Of a DNA stretch of 64,000 bases, positions 46,101-52,400 are shown in pieces. Under the pieces are notes generated by a model. That model worked only from the letters and a program-made list of their open reading frames with translations, had not been told where the DNA came from and searched no databases. Each line of letters opens with the position of its first letter. Within the stretch, counting starts at the first letter, position 1. The stretch is from an uncultured Prevotellaceae bacterium (GTDB taxonomy: Bacteria; Bacteroidota; Bacteroidia; Bacteroidales; Bacteroidaceae). The stretch is taken from positions 1-64,000 of the forward strand of contig CACYNE010000001.1 in the NCBI GenBank assembly GCA_902775605.1, written 5' to 3'. The translations under genes and the position numbers were made by a program.

Positions 46101-46693
46101 ATATGAACGAAGAACTGGCAAATGGTAATTACGTCATGAACAGCGATGGTAATGCATACCGCAAGTTGGATAATACGCCTGTTGCATGGAACACAACAGG
46201 GTCAACCTATGCTGATGCTACTGCCTTTGCTGCTGCAAGACCGCTGTATACCGATGCAGAAGGAACAATAGAAGCAACTTCATGGACAGAAGGAACCACT
46301 TACTACAAGCAGATAAGCGTGAAGACGACGACAAACGACAATAACAAGGTAACGGCGTCGCAGTATGCCTTCCGTCCGTACTTCACTGTCACTGCTGCTA
46401 GTCCGTCAAGTCCAAGTCCGAAGATGGTACCCGAGTATATCGTCTTTGGCGAAAGCACCAACAGCATGGAGGGTGAACTGATCTCTACCCTCACTGGCGA
46501 CATCGACATCTTCGTAAGAGGCCATAAGATCATCGCTGTATCACACCGCAAGGACGCTGTACCTGTCCGCATTGTCAACGTCGCTGGTGTCGTCGTTGCC
46601 GACTTCATCCTGCCGGCTCTCGACACAGTGGTAACGCCAGTCAGCATGGAGGGCGTCTACATTGCTAACAAGAGAAAGCTGTTAGTCAAATAG
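34187..46693 (+). CDS. Giant secreted YGGGN-repeat surface protein A (4168 aa)
   Basis: The signal peptide is at about residues 1-23 (ITILIMILLSTVVAQGQ). Residues about 30-1990 hold several dozen copies of [VI]-[YF]-G-G-[GNSC]-[NSG] alternating with V-x-G-x-T-x-V-x-V strands, which I read as a beta-solenoid. Residues about 2028-2980 contain about ten copies of a second motif, Y-x-x-L-x-x-x-[DE]-[KR]-x-x-F, alternating with Y/G-rich strands. A GLUG-like segment (GTIHGDGHTISGL) lies near residues 3309-3321. The last about 85 residues, ending GVYIANKRKLLVK after IVNVAGVVVADF, resemble a type A type IX secretion C-terminal domain. No enzyme motif was found. It follows the fimbrillin genes and probably shares their transcript. 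I infer a large surface adhesin or matrix protein. Confidence 0.8.
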   Translation: MRRVITILIMILLSTVVAQGQSSASQGVSIKIGGNVYGGGNKGKVKGNTRVTVKAGDIGATDKPDNERPLAEPRGRVFGGARLADVGGNTFVNIDGEHATGYMVINQVYGGNDVAGTIGTGETVPTELTEVKKTDADATDPKKNAIDNTWNSFVRISTKATDAEKTYIGQLFGGGNGDFDYVTSDPVDGKVTHTVYNRGDRTTPLAEMQTKEGEPGFTKPELGKTYLEVVGGSIVYAYGGGNNATVTNQTVIHVDNPSTVVNHIFVKDDGTEDKAATESSHEGATDLLSNVRFKEMGINLSFSKPSSDEFQIGRLFGGNNKAEMAIRPTWNLQSGKIRNLYSGGNQGDMTSPEGLLLEINPVATNTNPLIIDYVYGGCRMADVRPTLNGSITTVADLPGDFFPSGLSARTLIRGGDINNVFGGNDVTGKVYGGNAVGIYASIRGDVYGGGNGAYPYTDNWDLKDNPVYSDLYYGARGETKTSFASPALSLDALNAYRPNAEQVSIRIAGKYTKNDDGTVASSTPTIIGGAVYCGGNCATLVPSNKERPMVELKIGSYAIADKVFLGNNGEAMVDKDILKHYNNKYGVDASGNVVTSSGIDYSSIDLTSDEIIADGKKAFDIYMEGAAMSLMPRVVFDQEKANGTGDPDTYRAYTSQIGSFYCGGNVGSMTYPKKIDISFDRELIVYNKVVGGCNDADVDPVMDDDTPLNTAYKGGILGAADATTGNKLELTFNGLKIEPKRLYKAVPSGTLTKDNTYYTFDYLKREYNPFKALGTEEADGYTYYTLGTDLEWNTAKWDLEKDNYVQIGIGDAEHTTDDRVRRLEGGNIYGGCFYSGHVEGNVVINVESDLIEKDKLFAVSTENSDGSYSITGARRTGVILEEQSEDLMSLAMTVFGAGYGEKSEIWGSTTINLKKEAYAFQIFGGGELGVVGKKNASGEYEYDPRYSTTVNLMGSTAGSETANTASTQYIYGGGSEGLICGDVTLNLGNGRVNNDVFGGSSNADILGHVETYIGGHGQWTTVGTEESATKTLEIKAKGFPWIHDNVYSGNDFGGIIHNKGDYKSILSSSRMSMVYDGDRKSDDEKTAFREDLLKSNTFTTYIQGRVDGIYGGNYGSYDYTDDLYNDYVYTLKDKNDLPTGVAVGDPKDGFTYPHFDNAFIYFHPANTQGNRVNTIFGGCEGKAGIRTNNFRMQERSYVLIDDTQTDYLDRYAATNIYGGGSFAGLGSDDNIGGGRSAIDLFAGRFNNVYGGSNREGLIGYTRVNVPYGSSIQVNAIYGGGRGYEYVDQDNHEKGADPSAYCDNYVTCINYQSEDAAVENGIYGGNRNMRVTCDTYINIGTALKNREGKLGKVYGAGYGDRTVCGRTNVFLNDGARVNEVYGGGRDGNSFNFPSLTRWLAVKFQEAGLTDATEISKKVAAYGTTLRAFKDYIDNNHPINLPLNIGTYTNASGFYNGTYTNDVIPATNTNPSYHQTNVHILAGSEVKGNPRTTGGTDGGYAYGGGLGEDAVVGGTTYIELKGGTVEKDIYAGGTSGPVYDVFKLGTNVFTAGTNAYIESGTCRNVYGGGWRGDVGYAQYINGSKVLFEEKDGDGNVIKKYYEQRPDFGENYANDILGESNVTIGKINGEDFLNGIPAIQRNVYGGGEGGAIYGTAHVTINNGYIGYRYKNMGTEEAPDYQYVEEVDDYMEGDNKLKKHSGNAFGGGYVANSYVDNTDVRMYGGTIRGGLFGGGEIGPIGRGTAKVDPPTPNSGSYFTNNTARIYKAGKTHVEMFGGQVLRNVFGGGRGYDNWETYGWMSDIEKKVMDMSSKGYVFGNTEVFIHSGKVGSKDAASYEDGNVFGGGDEGFVYSATGTRATTTSDSDNKTEGYYYDSNNKLTEDCKVVISPYCLVTSTYRDAPKDPSDPDDTGTEHKEGSYVDTEYMNRLANGSSQWDFLDQTGIDIANAVFAGGNISEGSDKISVNTTTVFGNATASVTDIFAKDLITIGEDGVGGLYGDGNLTFVDGYRELNITNYGTDYYNLSQSLTLDEYNLLNDRERAYFELLYKPTSARELHYYESKGTHVYHKNDNTDVSYKRGQKLPKDSEEYNNLPPEEKANWSGPHTKAYSTNDRISQDDYNLLWADEQENWELYGFCTLYAGRMINTIQRADFCGVFGSRVVMRGAQDRVPKTVDYTEYTINRVGEVSLNKQYNPNYAETDENFNVFGHGNYFGIYNVVNYLGALTSDQYFTDIRQTANSDYQSDFKLDDTTYKYGDEGATYENWKKANLGNRRRNNGSSPNEVALASGVWLELVDESTESQPNKEKVYGPITGIVELTLINVAPGEGGGYVYAKNIHGTRSITGKEQVTLADANKDARSHKMYDYGTPDIYSKMQTSGNFVNSTKRIIDDCYPMSGAYFNRAGGEQEAPAHYWFIRGDYYVYDQYISAYTGSSQAYAENVSIPLTITAESQGRLQLAQVQPNYYAYWTNIDQIEETYRSQSERDAILVGGTTYKLNEPISYWNWSHLNDTEKTFFAKETWVCSNDATYNGHEYKEGDVFTSQPADIYICKENITYTDNNNQDISYRKGTVITKAQYEALSGDDKNDCEAVFNISNALNNDNGFLLTFGWDNPDIWNDYYHEQTGDGTVRASESNNIIPDGYITSPSFKFDTSGSTVLGQMNYAVGDVIDATTYLYEINNIAAPDANDVMVSKTDPQGNNLVEDATKQAKFDNVYIAVTNHNFTAGGVSYVPNACISAKTYDGLTPAEKENFAAGKLCTTTYEDKSSGDAQYIVAGTIIPLSRYNSLGSDKDKFFSDGYICTYAGLWGGTVFNGGQHYPAISYSNLSKDERTHFAYNYDALDLLVDPNYDNVMSLYDKTNSNLYSGKQSIDYEATYTGSSNLDLGEGETIEVKYYNSVSNQFVKTTRNRYVEYGDILTNTQYEALKNEAINYTPIVVEPKHDPDTTYYVVKEGFQVGDKWYSEGNQMTYDVYDGLPSGDKGKVDLVTFYSLTGSRSKVTDIQRYYYCTNNYTAITAVTNINGTTYAAGSTVETGSIIPEKGTGDNNGFDKLINQQKYFSINGKTPTETSTLYVARDVDINSLSKDRIVTVVYHYDYLESDDAGNSYEKIREYHVVNVHVHFESGMPTIGEILPPNTVLPGDIVSLNQPTVTKGAYELLGGGWEMFKGPEDADTHKNGMPFSSSATPLYWYQDGYYVAYYALSYLGKSYSNAVPLSVANYHRMDEVLNVNGEGEISTDNNYMYLNEAVKRDPKVYIQNDNELKKLSKFFDETHTNVNLSNIKDCQNIDFIIDGDIVHTGPWTPIAHNNDECFQGTIHGDGHTISGLTPAEGTTGSLIGNLCKDVYNLGVTGSFTGGGVADTGDGYVESCWINTTGKPDAKVQAVFGTPSAKANTTIQIVNSYYPSNLGYKTTVDHHHGLATAKPALAFYNGEVAYDLNNFYLYKRYSDKEVTSGGITYKYKTKTATGISDPLTGHYNSSATNCSSGYNNHKYVEDRYLDGDFRYAGGTIPTTVDDRRVIVNELTGKEEFYPIWPDDYLFFGQKLTYGYSMTQAHQAQPSVIVKEDGLLPADIESELSNRVYRAPAYYRNKNMGVTHFNPWAYLVAKSKDGKDAYPNMTAVDFAGHNDTHDENTKAAKDYEKGLTGGKFYPPLLDDDGLQSIVSDETKNLLVYAPAESAENGYANAATYTVLRNYFKDPSYDNFDESSDNYNDGNNYGRVASAADAIKSIHGHLVLSDRTADTDHLLVDKQDFNAPFAYTFESGKRMWYQRVPEKYVETNWDESKRSTKGWEGVSLPFIAEIVTTDQKGEITHFYGNNTTGHEYWLREFSDVEAGSAANTVQANMNKLAATGTSKTVNNTFLWDYYYQGLSHGHDDQNLDKYQTYYKESERTYAGYPRQQAATPYIIGFPSKQYYEFDLSGNFEAKTTAADNPAKLEQQTITFASASQPGETIGVSDDEMTGTKVPYSGKDYYFKPSYMNEELANGNYVMNSDGNAYRKLDNTPVAWNTTGSTYADATAFAAARPLYTDAEGTIEATSWTEGTTYYKQISVKTTTNDNNKVTASQYAFRPYFTVTAASPSSPSPKMVPEYIVFGESTNSMEGELISTLTGDIDIFVRGHKIIAVSHRKDAVPVRIVNVAGVVVADFILPALDTVVTPVSMEGVYIANKRKLLVK

Positions 46694-46717
46694 CCCCCAC
46701 ATTTTTGCATCGAAATA

Positions 46718-46749
46718 TTTGGAAATTAATAAATAAACAACTATATTTG
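46718..46749 (+). promoter_or_regulatory. Promoter of the AAA/HATPase/STAS/giant B unit
   Basis: TTTG (46718-46721), 20 nt, TATATTTG (46742-46749), shortly after the giant A stop and 56 nt before the next ATG. Confidence 0.78.
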
Positions 46750-46772
46750 CAGAATCATAAAGTAGAAACAAG

Positions 46773-46803
46773 GAATTAAACGAATAGAACGAATATACAA
46801 GAT
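46773..46803 (+). repeat. 31-nt direct repeat, left copy
   Basis: GAATTAAACGAATAGAAC followed by GAATATACAAGAT. It matches 48409-48439 at 28 of 31 positions; the pair brackets the AAA-ATPase/nuclease gene. Confidence 0.85.
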
Positions 46804-46804
46804 A

Positions 46805-48415
46805 ATGATGAGATACCCTATAGGCATACAGAGCTTTGAAACGATTCGCAGAGACGGTTACGTTTATGTCGATAAGACCGACTTGGTATATAAGTTGGCC
46901 CAAGGACATATATACTTCCTGGCACGTCCCCGACGTTTCGGTAAGTCGTTGCTGATCAGCACTCTGAAAGCCTATTTCGAGGGGCGCAAGGATTTGTTCG
47001 AAGGCCTGAAGATGGCAAGTCTGGAACAGGAGTGGACGAAGTACCCCGTATTCCACATCGATTTCAACGGAAAGCGCTACCATCAAGGTGGTACACTCCA
47101 CCGTACGATTGAGGTAAGTGTGGACAAATGGGAGAAGCAGTATGGGCTGCAACCCTCTGGAGCAGATCTTGGCGACCGTTTCATCGACGTATTGGCAGAG
47201 GCTCATCGCCAGACAGGACAACGGTGCGTGGTACTCATCGACGAATATGACAAGCCTATGCTCGATGTACTTGACTCGAACCTGATGACAACCCTCAACG
47301 GACAGCCCATCAGCGTAGAAGAGGACAACCGTCAGGAACTGAAAGCATTCTATTCTTGCTTCAAGGCTGCCGACCAGGATCTGCGTTTTGTCCTGCTTAC
47401 GGGTGTCACAAAGTTTTCGCAGGTTAGCGTGTTCAGTGGCTTCAACCAGCCCAGCGATATCACCCTCGACGGTCGCTACGAGTCGCTCTGCGGTATTACG
47501 GAGGAGGAACTGTACAACTACTTCTCAGAACCCATCGCTGATATGGCGGTAAAGTTCAAGGTGACTGTTGACGAACTGAAGGAAGGTCTGAAGAAACGCT
47601 ACGACGGTTATCATTTTAGTGAAGGATTGACAGATATCTATAACCCCTTTAGCCTGCTGAACACCTTCGATCAGGGAAAGATGCAGGACTATTGGTATGG
47701 CACAGGATCGCCCGAGTATCTGATGCGTCTGCTGGCGAAGAATGATGACAATCTGATGACGCTGTTGGGACAGGAATATGCCCCAGCTGAGTTCGCAGAC
47801 TATCGTGCCGATACAGAAAGGCCTCTGCCTATGATTTTCCAGAGCGGTTATCTCACCATCAAGGATGCCATACAGAAAGGCTTTGAATACCGCTATGTAC
47901 TGGACTTCCCCAATGACGAGGTCCGCAGCGGTTTCGTAGAACTGCTGGCACGCAACTTCTTCAATCAGCAAAAAGGGATAGTGCTGCCTTGGACGGAAAA
48001 GGTTGTGGATGCCCTTCGCGACGGTGACTTGGAACTGGTGCGGAAGCTCTTTACCAGTTTCCTGGCAGAGACGCCGTACTCAATGCGTCCGAAGAAAGAC
48101 CAGAAGGACCGCGAACTATATTTTCACTATACCTTCTACCTGCTGATGCGCCTTATATCCTGCTACACCATTTATACGGAGAAACAGCTCAGCGAAGGCC
48201 GTGCCGACTGCATCATCGAGACCCCGAAGTATGTATATATCTTCGAGTTCAAGCTCGACGGAACAGCTGCTGATGCATTAGAACAGATTAACAGTCAGGG
48301 ATATGGAAAGCCTTATGAGGCCGACTGCCGACAAGTGTACTTCGTCGGTGCCTCGTTCTCAAGCAAGACGGGGACTGTGGAGGAATGGAAGTCAGTGATA
48401 AAAACCACGAATTAA
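46805..48415 (+). CDS. AAA-ATPase-like/PD-(D/E)XK nuclease family protein
   Basis: The 536-residue protein has the AAA-ATPase-like (PF09820) N-terminus PIGIQSFETIRRDGYVYVDKT with Walker A in RPRRFGKS (Gly46, Lys47, Ser48) and Walker B VVLIDEYDKP (Asp146, Glu147). The C-terminal PD-(D/E)XK nuclease domain (DUF1703, PF08011) has Asp468 in GRADCIIE and E481-F-K483. Many Bacteroidales, Prevotella especially, carry numerous copies; the function is unknown, with defence or mobile-element roles proposed on general grounds. The gene is bracketed by 31-nt direct repeats, the right copy overlapping its stop codon. All key residues look intact. Confidence 0.9.
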   Translation: MMRYPIGIQSFETIRRDGYVYVDKTDLVYKLAQGHIYFLARPRRFGKSLLISTLKAYFEGRKDLFEGLKMASLEQEWTKYPVFHIDFNGKRYHQGGTLHRTIEVSVDKWEKQYGLQPSGADLGDRFIDVLAEAHRQTGQRCVVLIDEYDKPMLDVLDSNLMTTLNGQPISVEEDNRQELKAFYSCFKAADQDLRFVLLTGVTKFSQVSVFSGFNQPSDITLDGRYESLCGITEEELYNYFSEPIADMAVKFKVTVDELKEGLKKRYDGYHFSEGLTDIYNPFSLLNTFDQGKMQDYWYGTGSPEYLMRLLAKNDDNLMTLLGQEYAPAEFADYRADTERPLPMIFQSGYLTIKDAIQKGFEYRYVLDFPNDEVRSGFVELLARNFFNQQKGIVLPWTEKVVDALRDGDLELVRKLFTSFLAETPYSMRPKKDQKDRELYFHYTFYLLMRLISCYTIYTEKQLSEGRADCIIETPKYVYIFEFKLDGTAADALEQINSQGYGKPYEADCRQVYFVGASFSSKTGTVEEWKSVIKTTN

Positions 48416-48439
48416 ACGAATAGAACAGATATATAAGAT
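48409..48439 (+). repeat. 31-nt direct repeat, right copy
   Basis: GAATTAAACGAATAGAAC followed by AGATATATAAGAT. It includes the TAA stop of the AAA-ATPase gene and ends 8 nt before the ATG of the HATPase gene. Confidence 0.85.
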
Positions 48440-48447
48440 CTTAAGAT

Positions 48448-49098
48448 ATGGATGTAGCATTTCTATTAGAAAAGTACTTCAAGGACGCTGAGAAAGTCTC
48501 AATAGACGTGTTTGATGCTCAGACATTAAACAACGTTTATAAGGATGTTATATCGGCTATGACATCTCACTTTGAGATAGAGGTCAGCGTTCTTCAGGCT
48601 CTTAGCTATTGTCTCTACGAGATGATGGATAACGTGCACATCCATTCCGGCAAGCCGTTGGGTACGGCGATGACGTATTATGACAGTGCCCAGAAGACCC
48701 TATCCATTCTAATAGCAGACGACGGCATGGGCGTCCGGGCATCGCTATCGGAGAACGAGAAGTACAAGGACATTTCTGAAGCACAGGCACTTACTTTGTG
48801 TCTTGAAGACAAGATAACAGACGGCAAGGGTCTGGGATTTGGCCTATATACCACATCAAGACTCGTTGACAGTATTGGTAAAGAGTTTATCCTGCATTCA
48901 GGCAGTCACAAACTGATTATCAAAGACAGGGTAACCACTGTCGTAGAAAATGGTTTCTGGCAAGGCACGCTTATCTATATGGTTATCGGTACTGGGGTAG
49001 AGATTGACCCCAACCAAATTGTTGACCATCGGGCGGATGCAGCAGAAGAATACAATGAAACATTTGTAGAAACAAGTGAATTGGAATCATTATGGTAG
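48448..49098 (+). CDS. HATPase_c ATP-binding protein (GHKL fold)
   Basis: The 216-residue soluble protein has the GHKL motifs in order: N box YEMMDNVHIHS (Glu58, Asn62), G1 box DDGMG (91-95) and G2 box GKGLGFGL (127-134). No dimerisation/phosphoacceptor domain or receiver is attached, so it resembles stand-alone anti-sigma kinases (SpoIIAB/RsbW type) rather than sensor kinases. The C-terminal about 35 residues are acidic. It overlaps the STAS-like gene by 7 nt, as expected for a kinase and its STAS substrate. The target is unknown; the adjoining giant surface gene is a candidate regulated locus. Confidence 0.85.
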   Translation: MDVAFLLEKYFKDAEKVSIDVFDAQTLNNVYKDVISAMTSHFEIEVSVLQALSYCLYEMMDNVHIHSGKPLGTAMTYYDSAQKTLSILIADDGMGVRASLSENEKYKDISEAQALTLCLEDKITDGKGLGFGLYTTSRLVDSIGKEFILHSGSHKLIIKDRVTTVVENGFWQGTLIYMVIGTGVEIDPNQIVDHRADAAEEYNETFVETSELESLW

Positions 49099-49409
49099 AA
49101 TTTAAGTTTATAGAATACGGAACGGATTTTGGAACGCGCGATATGGGGCAGAAGTTGCGTCAAAAGCTTCTGGCACTCATACAATCCAGTGAGAAAGTTG
49201 TACTTGACTTCACTGGTGTCAACGTAGTATCCAATTCGTTTGCTGATGAATGTTTGGCGAAACTGCTCCTTGAAATGCCACTTGATGAGTTGAAACGCCA
49301 TACGACCTTTCGTGGTTTGAATCCATTGGCAGAACGGAGCGTGCTGGTGGCATTGCAACGCAGATATAAAGTTATTACTTCGCAGCAATCAGAGGCTGTT
49401 ACCGTATAA
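49092..49409 (+). CDS. STAS-like DUF4325 protein
   Basis: The 105-residue protein matches the STAS-like DUF4325 family. The strand-helix VVLDFTGVNVVSNSFADECLAKLL (about residues 36-59) contains the characteristic DF-x-G-V...S-(N/P)SFADE. In classical STAS antagonists the serine at this position is phosphorylated by the partner kinase; here Ser50 or Ser52 are candidates by analogy. The start lies within the HATPase gene (ATGGTAG overlap). I infer a partner-switching pair, but no cognate sigma factor gene is nearby. Confidence 0.82.
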   Translation: MVEFKFIEYGTDFGTRDMGQKLRQKLLALIQSSEKVVLDFTGVNVVSNSFADECLAKLLLEMPLDELKRHTTFRGLNPLAERSVLVALQRRYKVITSQQSEAVTV

Positions 49410-49451
49410 TTATATAGAAAACTATTGAAGTAGAAAAGATATAATACAGAT

Positions 49452-52400
49452 ATGACTAAGATATTGACACGGATTTTAGGGAACGAATGTTCGTTATTCA
49501 GTCTCAATTTCATAAAGAGTCTGTTCACTGATGCTAATTTATTCCCTCACTGGGAAAAAAATATTCCCTTGCTGGGAAAAAAATATTCCCACACTGGGAA
49601 AAATAACGAAGTGGCGGAGGGTCACACCCTCTGTGCACTATTCCTTCGCACTTTCATCGTCATGGTAATGATGGTGATGGGAACCACAGGTGTATTGGGA
49701 CAGACAGAATATACGTTTTATGTAATCAATAATTCCGGAAAAGAGTCTGTGCTTGCCAAAGCCAGCGTTGAGACAGCCTCAACGGTATTGGATGCTTTTA
49801 AGGCCACAACAACAAGCATAGCGTCACCTTTTATCACTGACGATAATTATTATTTCTACGATACCGAGGCAGAAGCTATTGCTGCCACAGAATTGACCAA
49901 TGGAGGAGGTAATGGTTCTAATACCGTTGCTACAATAGATGTAGGAGGTGACAAGAAAATTTATGTGCGATACTATTATGATGCTTCTTTGAGTCCGACT
50001 CCGATTGACTTGAGCGGTTCAGTTCAACACAATATTATGATAGGTGGACGGTATTTTGCTGATAACATTAACCGTTATCGACCTGAGACAAGAGCAACGG
50101 GAGAAGTGACAGAAGAAGCGCTTCTTTCCAATGGGCATACTAATAATTACCATTTTTTATGGAAACTAACTGGTAACGATCCTTATAATATCGCCCTTAC
50201 CAGCTGTTATACTCCAGGAGATCGCTTTCTTTGGGGACAATGGGATGATAATAAGGGGTCAGCTGCTAATATGTATATAAATAATGGGGTAGATGTAAAT
50301 GTCGTTGGTAGTGGTAATGCTACTTTAGGAACGACTATTCTGTCTACGAATCTGCATCAAGGTTCTAAAGGAAATAACCTTGCATCTTTTATACTTCTTC
50401 CTCATAGTTCAGGGACAGGTTACGTACTGATGGCAGCCACAACATCGAATCAGCCAAATAACAACCAATATGCTTATCAGACTTGCTCTACAAAAAATGG
50501 AAGTGCTTATAACAACCCATGGGTACGCTTTTCTACAGCCGCAAAAGCTGAAGTGGTATCAATTACTCCAAGAAGTAAATGTGAGCGTCCTACGGTCACA
50601 TACGACAACTCCACTGGTTATGTTACGTTAGAATCGGCAACAGCAGGAGCAGCTATCTATTATACAGTCGATGGAAGTACCGAACCTTCCTCTTCTACAA
50701 CTCGTTATACTGCACCATTTAATATCTCTGCAGCCACCACTATCAAGGCCATTGCAATTAAGGCAGATAGAAACAACTCTGACGTATCTACAAAAACTAT
50801 CAGCAAGCTCTCTACACCTACCATCATAGTCAATGGCAGTAGCATTATCATCACAGCTGATAATGAAACCACTATCCACTATACTACAGATGGGACTCCT
50901 CCCACAATGGAATCTTCGGTTTATTCTACAGCCTTGTCAGTAACAGACTATCTTGGTGAAACCATTCAAGCCATTGCTGTTAAGGCAGGCAGCATCACAT
51001 CAGATATAGCCAGTCAAACCGTCACCCTTACCTGCGCTCAGCCAGTTATCAGCGTTGATAAAGAAAACAAGAAATTCTCCATCACATGCAGTGAACCGAC
51101 GAGTGGAGTAACTATTTATTATACCATCGATGAAAGTGACCCCAGCGCATCAGCGACAAGAGAGATATACCGTGCCCCTGTAGATTTTGACGATTATGGT
51201 TTTACAGTGAAAGCCATTGCCGTTGCAGACGGAGGCGGCTATTCTCCTTCATCTGTGGTTGAAAAATACATTCAGGAAACGCCCAACGGTTCTGGAACTC
51301 CTGGGGATCCATATCTGATTACCTCTTCTTATGACTTCGGACTGTTTGTTAACATGGTTAACGATAACGAGGCTGGAGCCTGTTATTTATTGACGGCCGA
51401 CAACATCACAGCTAGCGGTACAATTACTGCCACCTTCACTGGCACTTTTGACGGTGGTATGCACATCATCAGTAATCTTGGCCATGCCCTGTTTAACACC
51501 GTCAATGGTGGTGTGGTAAAGAATGTCATACTTGATAATGTCACTATCAATAGTGGTACCAATGTCGGTGCCATCTGCAATGAAGCTACTGGTGACACAC
51601 GCATCTATAACTGCGGCGTGTTGGCAACAAACAGCACTGTAGAAAAAGATGAGGACGGCTATGACTATATAACCTCTTGTAGTAGTACTATTAGTGGTAG
51701 CGGTTACGTCGGTGGTATCGTGGGATTGCTCGATGGCAGTTCGCGCGTCATCAATTGCTTCAGCTATGCCAATGTTTCTGGAGGTAGTCATGTAGGCGGC
51801 ATCGTTGGTTATAATAACGTTGCCACTACTGCCAGCAACCTCAAGACAATGGTGATGAACTGTATGTTCTATGGAGAAGTAGTCAGTGGTTCTTCGATAG
51901 CTCCCATCTATAATGGCGAGATTATCACCAACGATGGCGATGCCAACGGCGTTAACAATTTCAACTATTTCCGTCTCGAATCCAATTATATTAAGAATAC
52001 AGGAATCACAAAAGTCTATAACTGTGCTCTTGGTGCAGAAACTCGCTTCTTACAGCGCTTCGAGTTTTACCGTCATTTATTGAACAGCAACCGTGAATTG
52101 GCAGCTTGGTGGTCCAGTACCTCCACAACCACCGTCACGAAGGATGATATGATGAAGTGGGTGATGGAACCTACCCAGATAGGGGAAACTACGCCCTATC
52201 CCATCCTGAAGACTCCTGGTAAATATGCATCGGTAGTCAACTATACCCCCAGTGAGACTCCCTACGACGAAGCAAACCGCAACAAGGGTCTCAAGCTGAC
52301 CAACGAGGGCGATGGTGGTGTGTTGCATGTCACCATCCAAATGGGTACCAATACTGGCGGTACTCCTTATTCACAACCTTCTGGTGCCAAACTTAAGCTT

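Noticed and set aside
34187-46693. Polymorphic toxin or autotransporter
   Set aside because: No toxin-like C-terminal domain, no immunity gene and no autotransporter barrel; the C-terminus looks like a type IX sorting domain instead.
46805-48415. Transposase or IS element between the direct repeats
   Set aside because: No terminal inverted repeats and no transposase motif; the protein is an AAA-ATPase-like/PD-(D/E)XK protein.
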